The notes beneath the pieces are model-generated. The model saw only the letters and a program-made list of their open reading frames with translations, was not told where the DNA came from and made no database searches. Position numbers and translations under genes: made by a program. Positions 27,617 to 36,456 of a stretch of 64,000 nt of DNA are shown here, piece by piece (the stretch's first letter is position 1; the number at the start of each line of letters is the position of its first letter). The stretch is from contig NZ_JAFFHZ010000001.1 in the NCBI RefSeq assembly GCF_017052585.1, positions 3,401,001-3,465,000 of the forward strand. Reading direction: 5' to 3'. Source of the stretch: Paenibacillus apiarius (GTDB lineage: Bacteria; Bacillota; Bacilli; Paenibacillales; Paenibacillaceae).

Positions 27617-28579
27617 ATGCACAAAAAAATATCCCTATATATAGTAATCTTAGCTAGTATCATATCCCTTTTGGTTTTAAATAAAAAAAATATTGATTTT
27701 GAAAGTTATTCAATAATTGATGAAGGTAATCAAGAAGAAATCCCCCAGATAGATCTGTATACTTATCATTATTCAACAAAAGCTATTGACAAAATAAATA
27801 ATACAATTAGTGTTACCAACTCAGAAAGGAAGAACTTAGGAAACTTAGACATAAAGCAGTTTGCTCATGATAATAATAAAGGAAGTTTATATGATATATG
27901 GTTGTATACTCATTCTCTTGATGCAACTGATGTTAAAGTTGAACAAATCTCATTTATTATAAATTTTCTTAATGAACTTCAAGCTGAAGAGGGTTTTTTT
28001 TTATCTTATAAAAAAGAGTATAAAAATGGAAAAGAAAACAATTATATTTTAAGCACAAAAATGGCTCTAGACATTTATCGATATTATAATCATCCAATTC
28101 CTAATGTGAAATATATCAAAGAATGGTTGAATAAAGTGATTTATGATTTGGGGGAAAAGGATGATTTTGTAACTATTGGGAGTTATGTTTATTTAATGAA
28201 AGTGATGGAAAAATATATTGTGGAAAACAGTGATAATAGCTTTTTCCTGCCTCAAAGAATAATTGAATCATTTATGGAAATATTAAAAGAATTATACGAA
28301 AAGGAAGAGGAAAGCGTTGAAAAATATGATACTGCACTTAAGTTAAATAGTTTGTTCAAGAAGTCGCACTTTGAAATGGATAAGGATGTTGTTAGTTATT
28401 ACTTTAATTCTATTCAGTTGGAAAACGGCTCTTTCCCATTATATGGTGTGATTGCTGAATCTGATGTACTCACTACATATTTAGTAGTTAACATATCGAG
28501 AGAATTAAATATTAGTATTCCTAATAAACATAGTCTACTAGAGTATTTAATGAAAATACAGGGAGAAAGTATCTTCTGA
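27617..28579 (+). CDS. Secreted or anchored alpha/alpha-toroid-like protein (320 aa)
   Basis: An N-terminal hydrophobic anchor (KISLYIVILASIISLLVL) is followed by a helical domain with repeated segments of the form hydrophobic-LQ-x-E-x-G-F/S-F: FLNELQAEEGFFLSYKKEY near residue 120 and SIQLENGSFPLYG near residue 275. Such repeats occur in prenyltransferase/terpene-cyclase-like (alpha/alpha) toroids; no catalytic DxDD or metal motif is visible, so an enzyme function is not claimed. Codon use is very AT-rich compared with the DISARM genes. Confidence 0.55.
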   Translation: MHKKISLYIVILASIISLLVLNKKNIDFESYSIIDEGNQEEIPQIDLYTYHYSTKAIDKINNTISVTNSERKNLGNLDIKQFAHDNNKGSLYDIWLYTHSLDATDVKVEQISFIINFLNELQAEEGFFLSYKKEYKNGKENNYILSTKMALDIYRYYNHPIPNVKYIKEWLNKVIYDLGEKDDFVTIGSYVYLMKVMEKYIVENSDNSFFLPQRIIESFMEILKELYEKEEESVEKYDTALKLNSLFKKSHFEMDKDVVSYYFNSIQLENGSFPLYGVIAESDVLTTYLVVNISRELNISIPNKHSLLEYLMKIQGESIF

Positions 28580-28629
28580 TATCAATGTTAATTGATATAA
28601 AAACTCTTTCCTAAGGAGGTAATTTATCA

Positions 28630-29364
28630 ATGAAAAAGACATTTTTATTAGTATTAAGTTGTTTTGCGTTTTTATCAATTTCAAGTTCTGGTTTTGCAGC
28701 AGAAGATGATTTTAAAAAGATGTCTCTTGAAAAAGTGAATACGACTCAGCACGAAATACTAGGAGAAAAATTTGAATTAATTACTTGGAAAGATGATAAA
28801 GGGAATTTGATTCATACCATTCCTACAAAAGTAAAAAACAAACAGGCGGTAGCAGGTTATGCAGATGAAATTATCAAAAATAATACTGAAGAGAAAATAG
28901 TACCTTTAGGCACTGTGCGTAATTGGTCCCACAACTTAAAGGGGTCATCTACTGACTCAAGGATAAATTGGAAAATAAGCGGCTATAATGAAGAAGCTTA
29001 TCTTTATCCTATAACAACAAATAAGATGAAAATTCACGATGGCATTATAAATACTCATTATATGGGTTCAGGTAACGCCGATAAAATAGTTGTATCATAT
29101 AGTTATACATTTAGTGGAACCACTATTTCAATCTCTTATCCTCCAGCTCTTGAAAAGAAAGAAAATAAGGTAAGTTGGACATCACTTCCTATAGAAAATC
29201 AATGGTACGCTGTCACTGAATCACATGGTGCCGAAGGAAATTCTAGAACATTCCTGCATGGTACTGACATAGAAACATCTGCTGATATATACAAGGGTTC
29301 ACTCATTTATCGTCCTAGAATCACTAAGCACATTTCATATCCACTTGAAGAATCTACTGAATAA
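28630..29364 (+). CDS. Secreted protein of unknown function (244 aa)
   Basis: A clear signal peptide (MKKTFLLVLSCFAFLSISSS then GFAAEDD, cleavage after FAA) and about 215 mature residues rich in Ser/Thr/Tyr, with SYSYTFSGTTISISYPPALE in the middle. AAGGAGG precedes the ATG and a terminator follows. No Cys residues in the mature part. The setting among bacteriocin relics makes a secreted effector or toxin conceivable, but nothing in the sequence proves it. Confidence 0.6.
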   Translation: MKKTFLLVLSCFAFLSISSSGFAAEDDFKKMSLEKVNTTQHEILGEKFELITWKDDKGNLIHTIPTKVKNKQAVAGYADEIIKNNTEEKIVPLGTVRNWSHNLKGSSTDSRINWKISGYNEEAYLYPITTNKMKIHDGIINTHYMGSGNADKIVVSYSYTFSGTTISISYPPALEKKENKVSWTSLPIENQWYAVTESHGAEGNSRTFLHGTDIETSADIYKGSLIYRPRITKHISYPLEESTE

Positions 29365-29372
29365 TTTTATAT

Positions 29373-29411
29373 AAAAAAGTGCGCAGTGAAGGTATTGCGT
29401 ACTTTTTTTTG
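29373..29411 (+). terminator. Terminator of the 27-29 kb block
   Basis: AAAAAAGTGCGCA pairs with TGCGTACTTTTTT around a short loop, ending in eight T. Confidence 0.8.
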
Positions 29412-29559
29412 CTAAAATTAATTGTCATTTGTTTGAGCTTCTCAGAGCAATCTGATTCCAAGTTATTTATCCATGAACTCCTAAACTCATTGTAATCCAA
29501 TAAGGCCAGACAGAAAAGATGTTCATAACAAAACGAAAAAAAATGAAATAGATTTTTGC

Positions 29560-29735
29560 CCCTTCAGTTTACGGGGAAAAGCGAGGTGAAGCTAGAGCAT
29601 GAGCCTGCTGACCTCGCTACAAGGTTGACGAAGTGGTCCAATAACTAAAATTTTGACCAACGAACGTAAAAGACACGAGAAAAGTAGATCTGTCTTTTTT
29701 ATTTATGGGATAATTTATATGTATGAATAAAATGG
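29560..29735 (+). pseudogene. C-terminal remnant and 3' flank of McrC-like gene
   Basis: 29560-29645 matches 46495-46672 with an internal deletion (GAGCCTGC, GACC, TCGCTAC shared in order). The next about 85 bases match the intergenic DNA after the intact gene (ACGTAAAAGACAC, ATGGGATAAT). It is the downstream half of the copy whose middle lies at 26.4 kb. The 150 bases between 29412 and this point show nothing recognisable. Confidence 0.7.
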
Positions 29736-29754
29736 TGGGACAAAGAGAATAAGA

Positions 29755-30101
29755 AGATAAAAGCTAAGTTACCCTCAATTTTACTTGTGGCTTACTAAAT
29801 ATACTGGGCGGGCTGACCTTGCTTGGTAATGGCAGTTATTATTTTGAGGGTGAAAAGTTTAACTTTAAGCGGCCCAAATCAGCTCAGCCGTTTTCTGCGC
29901 AATCATATTGGATTTATAGTACAACATTATGCGCTTATATATGATCGAACGGTGTATGACAATGTCGAGTTGCCCCTAAAATACAATAAACGTTCAAAGG
30001 CTGATATCACTGACAGAGTATCAATAATTCTTAGAGAAATCGGTCTAAGTGTTCAGGTGGACAACCAGCAGACTGCCATCGCGAGAGCCATTGTTAATGA
30101 T
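29755..30101 (+). pseudogene. Decayed bacteriocin-type ABC transporter, 5' part
   Basis: 29755-29790 matches the first codons of the permease at 47768 (encoding AKLPSILL). The sequence then jumps to the ATPase: 29798-30101 matches 50217-50546 with frameshifts (shared TTGGATTTATAGTACAACAT and ATTATGCGCTTATATATGAT). Most of both permease genes is deleted. The ATPase sequence is cut at 30101 by an IS21-type element and resumes at 32524. Confidence 0.85.
30096..30101 (+). repeat. Target-site duplication of IS21-type element, left copy
   Basis: AATGAT here and at 32524-32529, directly flanking the TG...CA tips of the element. The intact ATPase at 50 kb has this sequence only once (GTTAATGATGCGG). 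Confidence 0.85.
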
Positions 30102-30170
30102 TGTTTTTTGCAAGTGAAAAATGCTCAATTTTGCAGCCAAAAGTGTCAAGGGCACTTGCCAGCCCCAAAG

Positions 30171-30896
30171 CTACAAAGGAATCCGTTCCATCGCTTGCTT
30201 GAAGCGGAAACTCTCACCCGTGAAGGAGAGAATATGAGCATGGTGCACCAAACGGTCCACCAGCGCAGACGTTAGCTTGGTGTCCCCAAAAATCGAGGTC
30301 CACTGGCCAAACTCCAGGTTGGACGTCACAATGACACTCTGCCTTTCGTAGCAATCGGCAATCACGTTAAACAGCAATTCAGACCCCGTTTGGCTGAACG
30401 GCACGTATCCGACTTCATCCAGGATAAACAGTTCCACCTTTTTCAGCTTCTCTCGGAACCGACTAACTGTGCCTGCCGCGAATTTTTCCTGCAGCACCGC
30501 CACTAGGTCCGAAGCCCGGTAAAATTGCACCGCTTTACCTTGTCTGCAGGCTTCTATCCCTAAGGCGATCGCCATGTGCGTCTTCCCGGTTCCCACAGCA
30601 CCCATCAGCAATAAGTTTTCTTTTCTTTCCAACCATTCCAGCTCTCGGAGCATGTCCGGACTGCTTTCGCTCGGAAACGAGATGTGGTCGTAGACATATC
30701 CTTCAAACGTCTTAATGTGAGGAAAACCAGCCTGCTGGACGAGCTTCCCCAGTTTGGCGCGACGTCGGCCATCGAGTTCGGCCGTTAAAAGTTGTTCCAC
30801 CCATCCGCTCACCTGCTCGTCCTGCTGTAGCACCACGTACTCCACCACATGTGCCAGCCGAAGCTGCCGGCATAAATCCGTGAGATCTGCCCGCAT
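30171..30896 (-). CDS. istB: IS21 helper ATPase IstB
   Basis: AAA+ ATPase of 241 residues. Walker A is GAVGTGKTH, Walker B is LFILDEVGYVPF, sensor-1 region is SVIVTSNLEFGQW and the arginine-finger region is ALVDRLVHHAHIL. It regulates target choice of IstA. The ATG at 30896 follows the istA stop by one base, so translation is coupled. The frame is complete. Confidence 0.93.
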   Translation of the reverse strand: MRADLTDLCRQLRLAHVVEYVVLQQDEQVSGWVEQLLTAELDGRRRAKLGKLVQQAGFPHIKTFEGYVYDHISFPSESSPDMLRELEWLERKENLLLMGAVGTGKTHMAIALGIEACRQGKAVQFYRASDLVAVLQEKFAAGTVSRFREKLKKVELFILDEVGYVPFSQTGSELLFNVIADCYERQSVIVTSNLEFGQWTSIFGDTKLTSALVDRLVHHAHILSFTGESFRFKQAMERIPL

Positions 30897-30897
30897 T

Positions 30898-32387
30898 TCA
30901 GTTCACCCCCATGAGTCGGTCATAGCGCTGGAGCGATCCGCTGTTTTGAGTTCCCGGAGGAGACAGCGTTTCTTGCCAAACGACAGGGATTTCCCGGCTC
31001 CCTTGCTTCACGCCTAGCGCCGCTGTGAGGCGGGCAACCGTTGCTTCACTGCTTTCCTGCTCGAGGGCTTCTTGAATCTGTTCCACCGTGTTACACATCG
31101 CACCAGTGAGCTAGCGCTTGCAGGCGCTCCTTGCGCACCTCCAGTTCCTTCACCAAGACATACTGTTGCATTGCATCCGGCAACATGCGAATAAACTGGG
31201 AATGCGTGACGCTGCGCGGCTTTCTCAGCAGGTTCGTAAATACCTGCGGCCAAGGAATCTGTGCCGTTTGTCCCGTATACGGACGTGGCACTTCCCGTAT
31301 TCGCTGGTGTTGGCTGCTTAGGATTACCAGGCGATCCCAAAACGTTTGGATCAGCACTTCGCTGCCCGGTTGGAACCAGGCCCAGCAGTGGAATCGTCGT
31401 CTCGTCGGCCCGAATCTCCCCGTACTTGTTGACCACCGCGGTACTCATGCGGAAGGCTTGTAAGCCGGTTTCCGGCAGGGTTAGCAAATGCCTTCGATCT
31501 GCCTCCCACAGATCCGCGATACGAGTCTTTTTGGCGTAATGTACACGCTCCCGATCCTGCCGAGCCTGCTCTGCGAAAGAAAACGCAAGCTGTTCATGGC
31601 TTTCATAGACTGGAATGGGTACGGCCCAATTACGCTTGGCATATCCGCATTTGTTCTCCACATGCCCTTTTTCATGTCCGCTGTATGGATTACAAAACAC
31701 GGCTTCAAACCGGTAGTGGGCACAGAAGCGCTGAAATCCTTCCGTGAGCTGCCGCTCGCCTTTCTTTTCGATGTGAACCACCGCGGCCGACAGATTGTCG
31801 AACCAGATCCGCTGTGGGACACCTTCCATTTGTTCGAAGCATTGCTTCAGCGCTTCCAGAAAACATTCCTGATTCTCAGCTGGTGTCGGATAGACAAACG
31901 CAGCATTGCTGTAGGGGAAAGATACCACCAGCAGCTTGTAGGTGAGCAACTGCTGCACTTGACTAACCTGGATGGTGGTAAAATCCACCTGTGCTTCTCC
32001 CGGCGGATGCTCCAGTCGTTCGTAGGTTTTGGCGCGTTCCAGTTCCATCTCGCTTTTTCGTTTTTGTAAATACGCCAGCACGGTCCGCTGTCCGCCAGCG
32101 AACTGATGTTCATCTCTCAGTCGTTGATAGATACGTATGCCCGTGTGCCGTTGCTTACGGGGAAGGAGCCGATCTTCTTCCAGCCATGTATCCACCATCT
32201 CCATGTATGGTCCCATGACTGGACTCCGGCTTTTTCTTTTTCCCATAGATTCGTTCCAGTTGGACTGATCTGCATACTTCTTCGCTGTCCGCCAGTGGAT
32301 GCCCATCTGTCTAGCGATGCCTCTGACCGAACACCCTTCTGCTTCACGTAAAAATCTGATATAGTGTTGTTGAGGCATTTTCAGCAT
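30898..32387 (-). pseudogene. istA: IS21 transposase IstA with two frameshifts
   Basis: DDE integrase-type transposase. The N-terminal helix-turn-helix is CSVRGIARQMGIHWRTAKKY and the catalytic residues lie in VDFTTIQV, WFDNLSAAV and GHEKGHVENKCGYAKRN. Near 31390 GGG stands where GG would keep LLAWFQPGSEVLIQTFWDRL in frame. Near 31093 an extra T after GATGTG ends the frame before the usual C-terminal NTVEQIQEAL and SLQRYDRLMG. Correcting both gives a normal 495-residue IstA, so each change is a single-base gain. This copy is probably inactive, unless the changes are sequencing errors. Confidence 0.85.
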
Positions 32388-32523
32388 CCTTCCAGTCCCC
32401 TTCGTTAAGTTCGTAGCAAACCTAACGATAGGAGGAATTTAAGGGGCTGGCAAGTGCCTTTTTTGCATCTGACTTGAGCACTTTTACGCTGCAATTTTAG
32501 GCACTTTTAGTATGCAATAAACA

Positions 32524-32600
32524 AATGATTCCGATGTTCTGTTGCCTGACGAGCCTACGGGAGCTTTGGATGAGAACACAGAAAGTTCCATTGTGCGTAG
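32524..32600 (+). pseudogene. Decayed ABC ATPase, 3' part after the IS21-type element
   Basis: Continues the ATPase reading (GACGAGCCTACGGGAGCTTT identical to 50569 onward, encoding DEPTGALDENTESSI). At about 32598 it passes into sequence like 50772 and the start of the binding-protein gene at 50843 (GTGCGTAGTCA, then ATGAAAAGAATCA at 32617), showing a further deletion. Confidence 0.8.
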
Positions 32601-32646
32601 TCAAGTGGGAGAAAGTATGAAAAGAATCAGGACTGAGGTGAAAAAA

Positions 32647-33194
32647 ATGAAAAAGGAATATAAAATATTAGCAGTCGGAACGATTTTTAGTTTGATTCTT
32701 GGTGTTTTTTTTGCAATAGGCTATAATCATTTCAATTCCAACAAAGTGTATGCTCAAGCAGAAAAGGGTACTCAAACATTAAGTATTGAAGAAGCATTAA
32801 AAAAATATCATTCAATGTAAAGCAACCTTTAAATATACCATTTGAAGTTTCGAGTAGTTTTGCTTCGGTTTCAAACATGAATAGTAAACAAATGATTCAA
32901 ATCTATTATATCAATGACCAATCAGGAGATGTTCTCACATTAAGAGCAATTAACTCGAAGGTTGAGCCGCTTGATAGTAATCATTTACTTCAATCCTATT
33001 CATCCGATGATTTGAGTGATATTAAATATTTGAATAACGGAAATGCTCAAATTTTTTATTGGAACGAGGCAGGAGTGTCCTATACACTTATTGGTGAAAA
33101 GGGAGATTTAAATAAGAAGTACGAATCAATAGCAAATGAGAATAGTTTCTTTAGCCCTAATGAACTTGAGTCTATTGCAAAATCAACAAAATAA
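32647..33194 (+). pseudogene. Membrane-anchored secreted protein, frameshifted in an A-run
   Basis: ATG 32647 (GAGGTG upstream) starts a protein with a membrane anchor (ILAVGTIFSLILGVFFAIGY) and continues to IEEALKK, then stops at 32820. One more A in the A7 run at 32801-32807 gives ISFNVKQPLNIPFEVSSSFA and a frame open to 33194 (ELESIAKSTK). The rebuilt protein has about 182 residues, with IYYINDQSGDVLTLRAINSK resembling DUF4367-type extracytoplasmic domains. An upstream in-frame ATG at 32617 is a relic of the deleted binding-protein gene. Homopolymer error or phase variation are alternatives to decay. Confidence 0.65.
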
Positions 33195-33248
33195 AAACTT
33201 CACTTCATGCGAAAGGGCAGATGGATACCAACCATCTAATTAGTTCTA

Positions 33249-33509
33249 ATGAATAGACTTATTAAACTATGTAAATATCTATCCGCTTTAGGTGTAATCA
33301 TGTTTGGAGCATTGGCTGTCTCTATAAAAGGAGATAAAGTCATATACTTGGGCTTAATGACACTGTGCATGTCTCTGCATGTTTTCTCTCAGGCCTTCGA
33401 TTTGCAGGTAAGGAAGCAAAATTGAGTACAGGCAGTCACTTCGTTTATAGTGGGAGCTTTAATATTCGTCATTTCATTGTTTATTATTTTTGATATCATG
33501 AACTGGTGA
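33249..33509 (+). pseudogene. Copy of small membrane protein with premature stop
   Basis: About 90% identical in DNA to the intact gene at 52287-52544, including the upstream GATGGATACCAACCATC hairpin. The internal stop TGA at 33423-33425 replaces AGA (Arg). The frame otherwise runs to 33509. Confidence 0.85.
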
Positions 33510-33559
33510 CGTTTGATCTGGAAAAACTGACCGGTTCGAAAAAATATGAAATGAATACC

Positions 33560-33597
33560 GAACATGCCCTAGACTTATAAGCAGGTCATGTTGTTTT
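33560..33597 (+). terminator. Terminator, paralogue of the one at 52.55 kb
   Basis: GAACATGCCCT pairs with AGGTCATGTT (one mismatch), then a T-run; the same element with perfect pairing lies at 52549-52589. Confidence 0.7.
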
Positions 33598-33691
33598 TCC
33601 TACATCCGCGCAGACCTTCAAAGCTTCTGGAAATATCAAAAAAAAATGTGGAAATAATTAAATATATCAAGTTAAGTGAGGAGTGAAAATT

Positions 33692-34342
33692 ATGTTCAAT
33701 AATGTCTACTTAAAAAAAATAATAATGTTTGTTTCAATCATGTTTATTACAGGATGTAGTTCCGGAGCAAATATAGAGAACAATAATAAAGATGTAAATG
33801 AAAATAATCCTTTTAAAGTTGAAACTTCGACTAAAAAGGACAAACAAAACGAAAACAAATCTCTTGAAAAACTAATACTAATACAAGTTAAAGAAAAAGT
33901 GAAATCCGAAATATTAGAATTATCCGTGAGCAGTACATACTATGAAAACAAAATGGTATTTGCTACATTTGAATTTAAAACAGAAGGACGGGCGTATACT
34001 GGACTCATCTACGCTCAATTAAATGAAGAAACAAAAAAATGGATCCCTGGTTATATGGATGTATTCTCCACAGACGACACTAAAGCCCTTAGTGTGGTAA
34101 AAGTATCAGGAAAGTTGATTGATCAGGATAGAAATTTTGATGCTGTGTTAGGAAATGTAGTTGATAATAGGATTAAAGAGATATATATTGAATATCCATC
34201 AAATATAATAAATTTATTGAAAATAGATGAGGGTCAAAAAACATATTTAGATGTTGAGATTGGTCGTAACATAAAACCTCTATCGGTTACTGCTAAAGGT
34301 AATAACGGGAAAATTATAATTGAGTATGATATGCGAAAATAA
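33692..34342 (+). CDS. Lipoprotein of unknown function (216 aa)
   Basis: Signal peptide with lipobox ITGC (MFVSIMFITGCSSG), then a Lys/Asn-rich linker (ENNNKDVNENNPFKVETSTK) and a beta-rich domain (TYYENKMVFATFEFKTEGRA, DAVLGNVVDNRIKEIYIEYP). ATG 33692 is correctly spaced from GAGGAG (33678-33683); an in-frame GTG at 33683 overlaps that site. AT-rich codon use like the 27-29 kb genes. Its terminator is interrupted by the IS256-type element. Confidence 0.7.
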   Translation: MFNNVYLKKIIMFVSIMFITGCSSGANIENNNKDVNENNPFKVETSTKKDKQNENKSLEKLILIQVKEKVKSEILELSVSSTYYENKMVFATFEFKTEGRAYTGLIYAQLNEETKKWIPGYMDVFSTDDTKALSVVKVSGKLIDQDRNFDAVLGNVVDNRIKEIYIEYPSNIINLLKIDEGQKTYLDVEIGRNIKPLSVTAKGNNGKIIIEYDMRK

Positions 34343-34410
34343 TGTTTTAAAAAGAGGCGCCTTCATGGAAAAAGTCTTCTTGTGTTCATTGAGATAAAAA
34401 AGTTTCTTAA

Positions 34411-34436
34411 AATACCCTGCTTTTGTAAGCAGGGCA
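34411..34436 (+). terminator. Terminator stem cut off from its T-run by the IS256-type element
   Basis: CCCTGC (34415-34420) and GCAGGG (34429-34434) form a stem. The T-run expected next (CATTTTTT) is now at 35804-35811, on the far side of the element. Confidence 0.75.
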
Positions 34437-35797
34437 GAGTCTGTAAAATAGATTGTGTAAACTCCAAAACCTACTAAAATGGAAGTAGAAGAAAAGTTGT
34501 GGAGAACACATGGGACTGTGGACGAAAGAGCAACTGCGAGCATTTATCAAAGAGAATAATCTGGTCACCGCTCAGGATGCGCAAAATGCCCTGAAAGACC
34601 TCTTTGCCGAAACGATCCAGGAAATGCTGGAGGCTGAGATGGACACGCATCTGGGATACGAAAAGCATCAGACCAAGAATAAGGCAACGACAAATAGCCG
34701 GAATGGCAAAAGCCGTAAAACCATCACGAGCGAATACGGTGAGCAGGAAATCACCGTTCCACGCGATCGTCATAGCGATTTCGATCCGCTCGTTGTCAAG
34801 AAGCACCAATCCAACGTGACGGGGATTGAAGAACAGATTATTGCGCTCTACGCCAAAGGAGTAAGTACGCGAGATATCCAAGACCACCTAAACAACCTGT
34901 ACGGAATCGACGTCTCACCGACGCTCATTTCCAGCGTGACTAACAAAATCATGCCACTCATTAAGGAGTGGCAGAATCGGCCGCTTCAGAGCGTGTATGC
35001 CGTTGTCTTTCTTGATGCCATTCACTTTAAGGTGAAGCAAGAAGGCGCTATTGTCAACAAGGCTGCGTACATGGTCATCGGCATCGATCTTGACGGTAAC
35101 AAGGACGTGCTGGGCATGTGGATCGGCGAGAATGAGTCCGCCAAGTTTTGGCTCAGCGTACTCAATGAGTTGAAGAATCGTGGTGTACAAGACATTCTGA
35201 TCACCTGTGTGGACAACCTGACCGGCTTCTCTCAGGCCATCACGGCTTGCTATCCACAGACCGAAATTCAGAAGTGCATCATCCACCAAATCCGTAATTC
35301 CACGCGCTACGTTTCCTATAAAGACCTCAAGAAGGTAACGGCGGATCTTAAACCGATCTACAAGGCCACAACGGAAGAAACTGCTCTTGTTGAGCTCGAT
35401 CGCTTCGAAGAAATCTGGGGAACAAAGTATCCACTCATCGTTCGTTCCTGGCGTAACAATTGGGCGGAGTTAGCAACCTTCTTCAAGTATCCTCCGGAAA
35501 TTCGAAAGCTTATCTATACCACGAATATGATCGAAAGCTATCATCGTCAGCTGCGCAAAGTAACAAAGGGCAAGAGTATTTTTCCGTCGGACGAAGCCTT
35601 GCTCAAAATGCTCTATCTCTCGACGATGGATGTTGTTCGCAAATGGACGGGGCGTGTACAGAATTGGGGGCAAATGCTGCTCCAGTTCTCTGTATTCTTT
35701 CCAGATCGGGTCGGTCAACATTTACGCTAAGGAGTTAATCCCCCCTCCGAAGGGGAGTTTCTTATAAATGAGTTTACACATATTTCTTGACAGACCC
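34437..35797 (+). mobile_element. IS256-family insertion sequence (1361 bp)
   Basis: Terminal inverted repeats: left 34437-34464 (GAGTCTGT...GTGTAAACTC), right 35770-35797 (GAGTTTACAC...ACAGACCC). The 8-bp duplication GCAGGGCA flanks it at 34429-34436 and 35798-35805, the size usual for this family. It contains one complete transposase gene, so it could be active. Confidence 0.93.
34510..35730 (+). CDS. IS256-family transposase
   Basis: Mutator-type DDE transposase of 406 residues. Catalytic positions lie in VVFLDAIHFKV (first Asp), ITCVDNLTGF (second Asp) and YTTNMIESYHRQLRK (Glu). Also typical are GVSTRDIQDHLNNLYG and IHQIRNSTRYV. The N-terminus (LKDLFAETIQEMLEAEMDTH) is the usual family start. 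ATG 34510 is in the first 75 bases of the element. Confidence 0.95.
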   Translation: MGLWTKEQLRAFIKENNLVTAQDAQNALKDLFAETIQEMLEAEMDTHLGYEKHQTKNKATTNSRNGKSRKTITSEYGEQEITVPRDRHSDFDPLVVKKHQSNVTGIEEQIIALYAKGVSTRDIQDHLNNLYGIDVSPTLISSVTNKIMPLIKEWQNRPLQSVYAVVFLDAIHFKVKQEGAIVNKAAYMVIGIDLDGNKDVLGMWIGENESAKFWLSVLNELKNRGVQDILITCVDNLTGFSQAITACYPQTEIQKCIIHQIRNSTRYVSYKDLKKVTADLKPIYKATTEETALVELDRFEEIWGTKYPLIVRSWRNNWAELATFFKYPPEIRKLIYTTNMIESYHRQLRKVTKGKSIFPSDEALLKMLYLSTMDVVRKWTGRVQNWGQMLLQFSVFFPDRVGQHLR

Positions 35798-35805
35798 GCA
35801 GGGCA

Positions 35806-35945
35806 TTTTTTATGCCATCGTTCCTAGAAGTATGCATCTTATTAAGTTAGATTCCAATTACTGAAGGAGCCACAAGCCCTCATGTAGTTGAGTTGTCCAT
35901 GTAGGCGAAATGTGTGCTTAGATGCACCTCGACAATAGACCCGTA
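35806..35945. other. Short stretch without gene between IS256 element and repeat B
   Basis: It begins with the displaced T-run of the split terminator. The remainder shows no recognisable gene and ends where the second direct repeat begins. Confidence 0.5.
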
Positions 35946-36329
35946 AAGGTCATCTCGGGATTGCTTGCGGCGTCCCGGCATTTCGAATATCAGCGGCTGC
36001 CTGAATTGTATTGCGGACACGGCGCGGAGTTGGGCGAGCCGGTGCCGTATCCTTCGACATGCTCCCCGCAGGCCTGGTCGGCAGGCACGGCGGTCGCCTT
36101 TGTGCAGGCGATCCTGGGCCTTGATCCGAACGTGCCGGGAGGCGAGATTCGCATCAACCCGATGCTGCCGGAAGGGATTGGCGAGCTGACGGTCGAGCGG
36201 CTGCGCATTGGCGCGGGCGAGCTGTCCTTGAAGGTCACACGCTTGCGGGAAGGCGCGGACGAGGTTGGCGTCGAGGTGCTTGGCAACACGACGGGTCTAG
36301 CCATTGTGCAATCCGGTGCGGTAGAGTAG
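35946..36329 (+). pseudogene. 5'-truncated debranching-enzyme gene
   Basis: Only about the last 127 codons of the 694-residue enzyme are present (from KVISGLLAASRHFEYQRLPE), lacking most of the catalytic barrel. No ribosome-binding site or proper start precedes it. The stop region has a 3-base insertion relative to copy A. Confidence 0.9.
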
Positions 36330-36456
36330 CGTTAGTATATATGGAAGTAGTATAAATAGAGTAATAGACAACGGCCGTCTTCGTGACGGCCGCTTCTCGC
36401 AATAACCACAATAGATGAGAAGGATAGCGGCAGAAGACGCAGGAAGGAGCAGGCAG

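Larger units (their letters stand above)
30102..32523 (-). mobile_element. IS21-family insertion sequence (2422 bp)
   Basis: The left tip TGTTTTTTGCAAG and the right tip (read inward) TGTTTATTGCATAC are imperfect inverted repeats beginning 5'-TG, as in IS21 elements, with further AAAGTGC-type repeats inside. A 6-bp duplication AATGAT flanks the element. It carries istA (two frameshifts) and intact istB, both leftward. Confidence 0.93.

Noticed and set aside
30898..32387. Programmed frameshifting in istA
   Set aside because: Two separate shifts are needed at sites without a slippery heptamer and stimulator, and IS21 istA genes are normally single frames; mutation or sequencing error is simpler.
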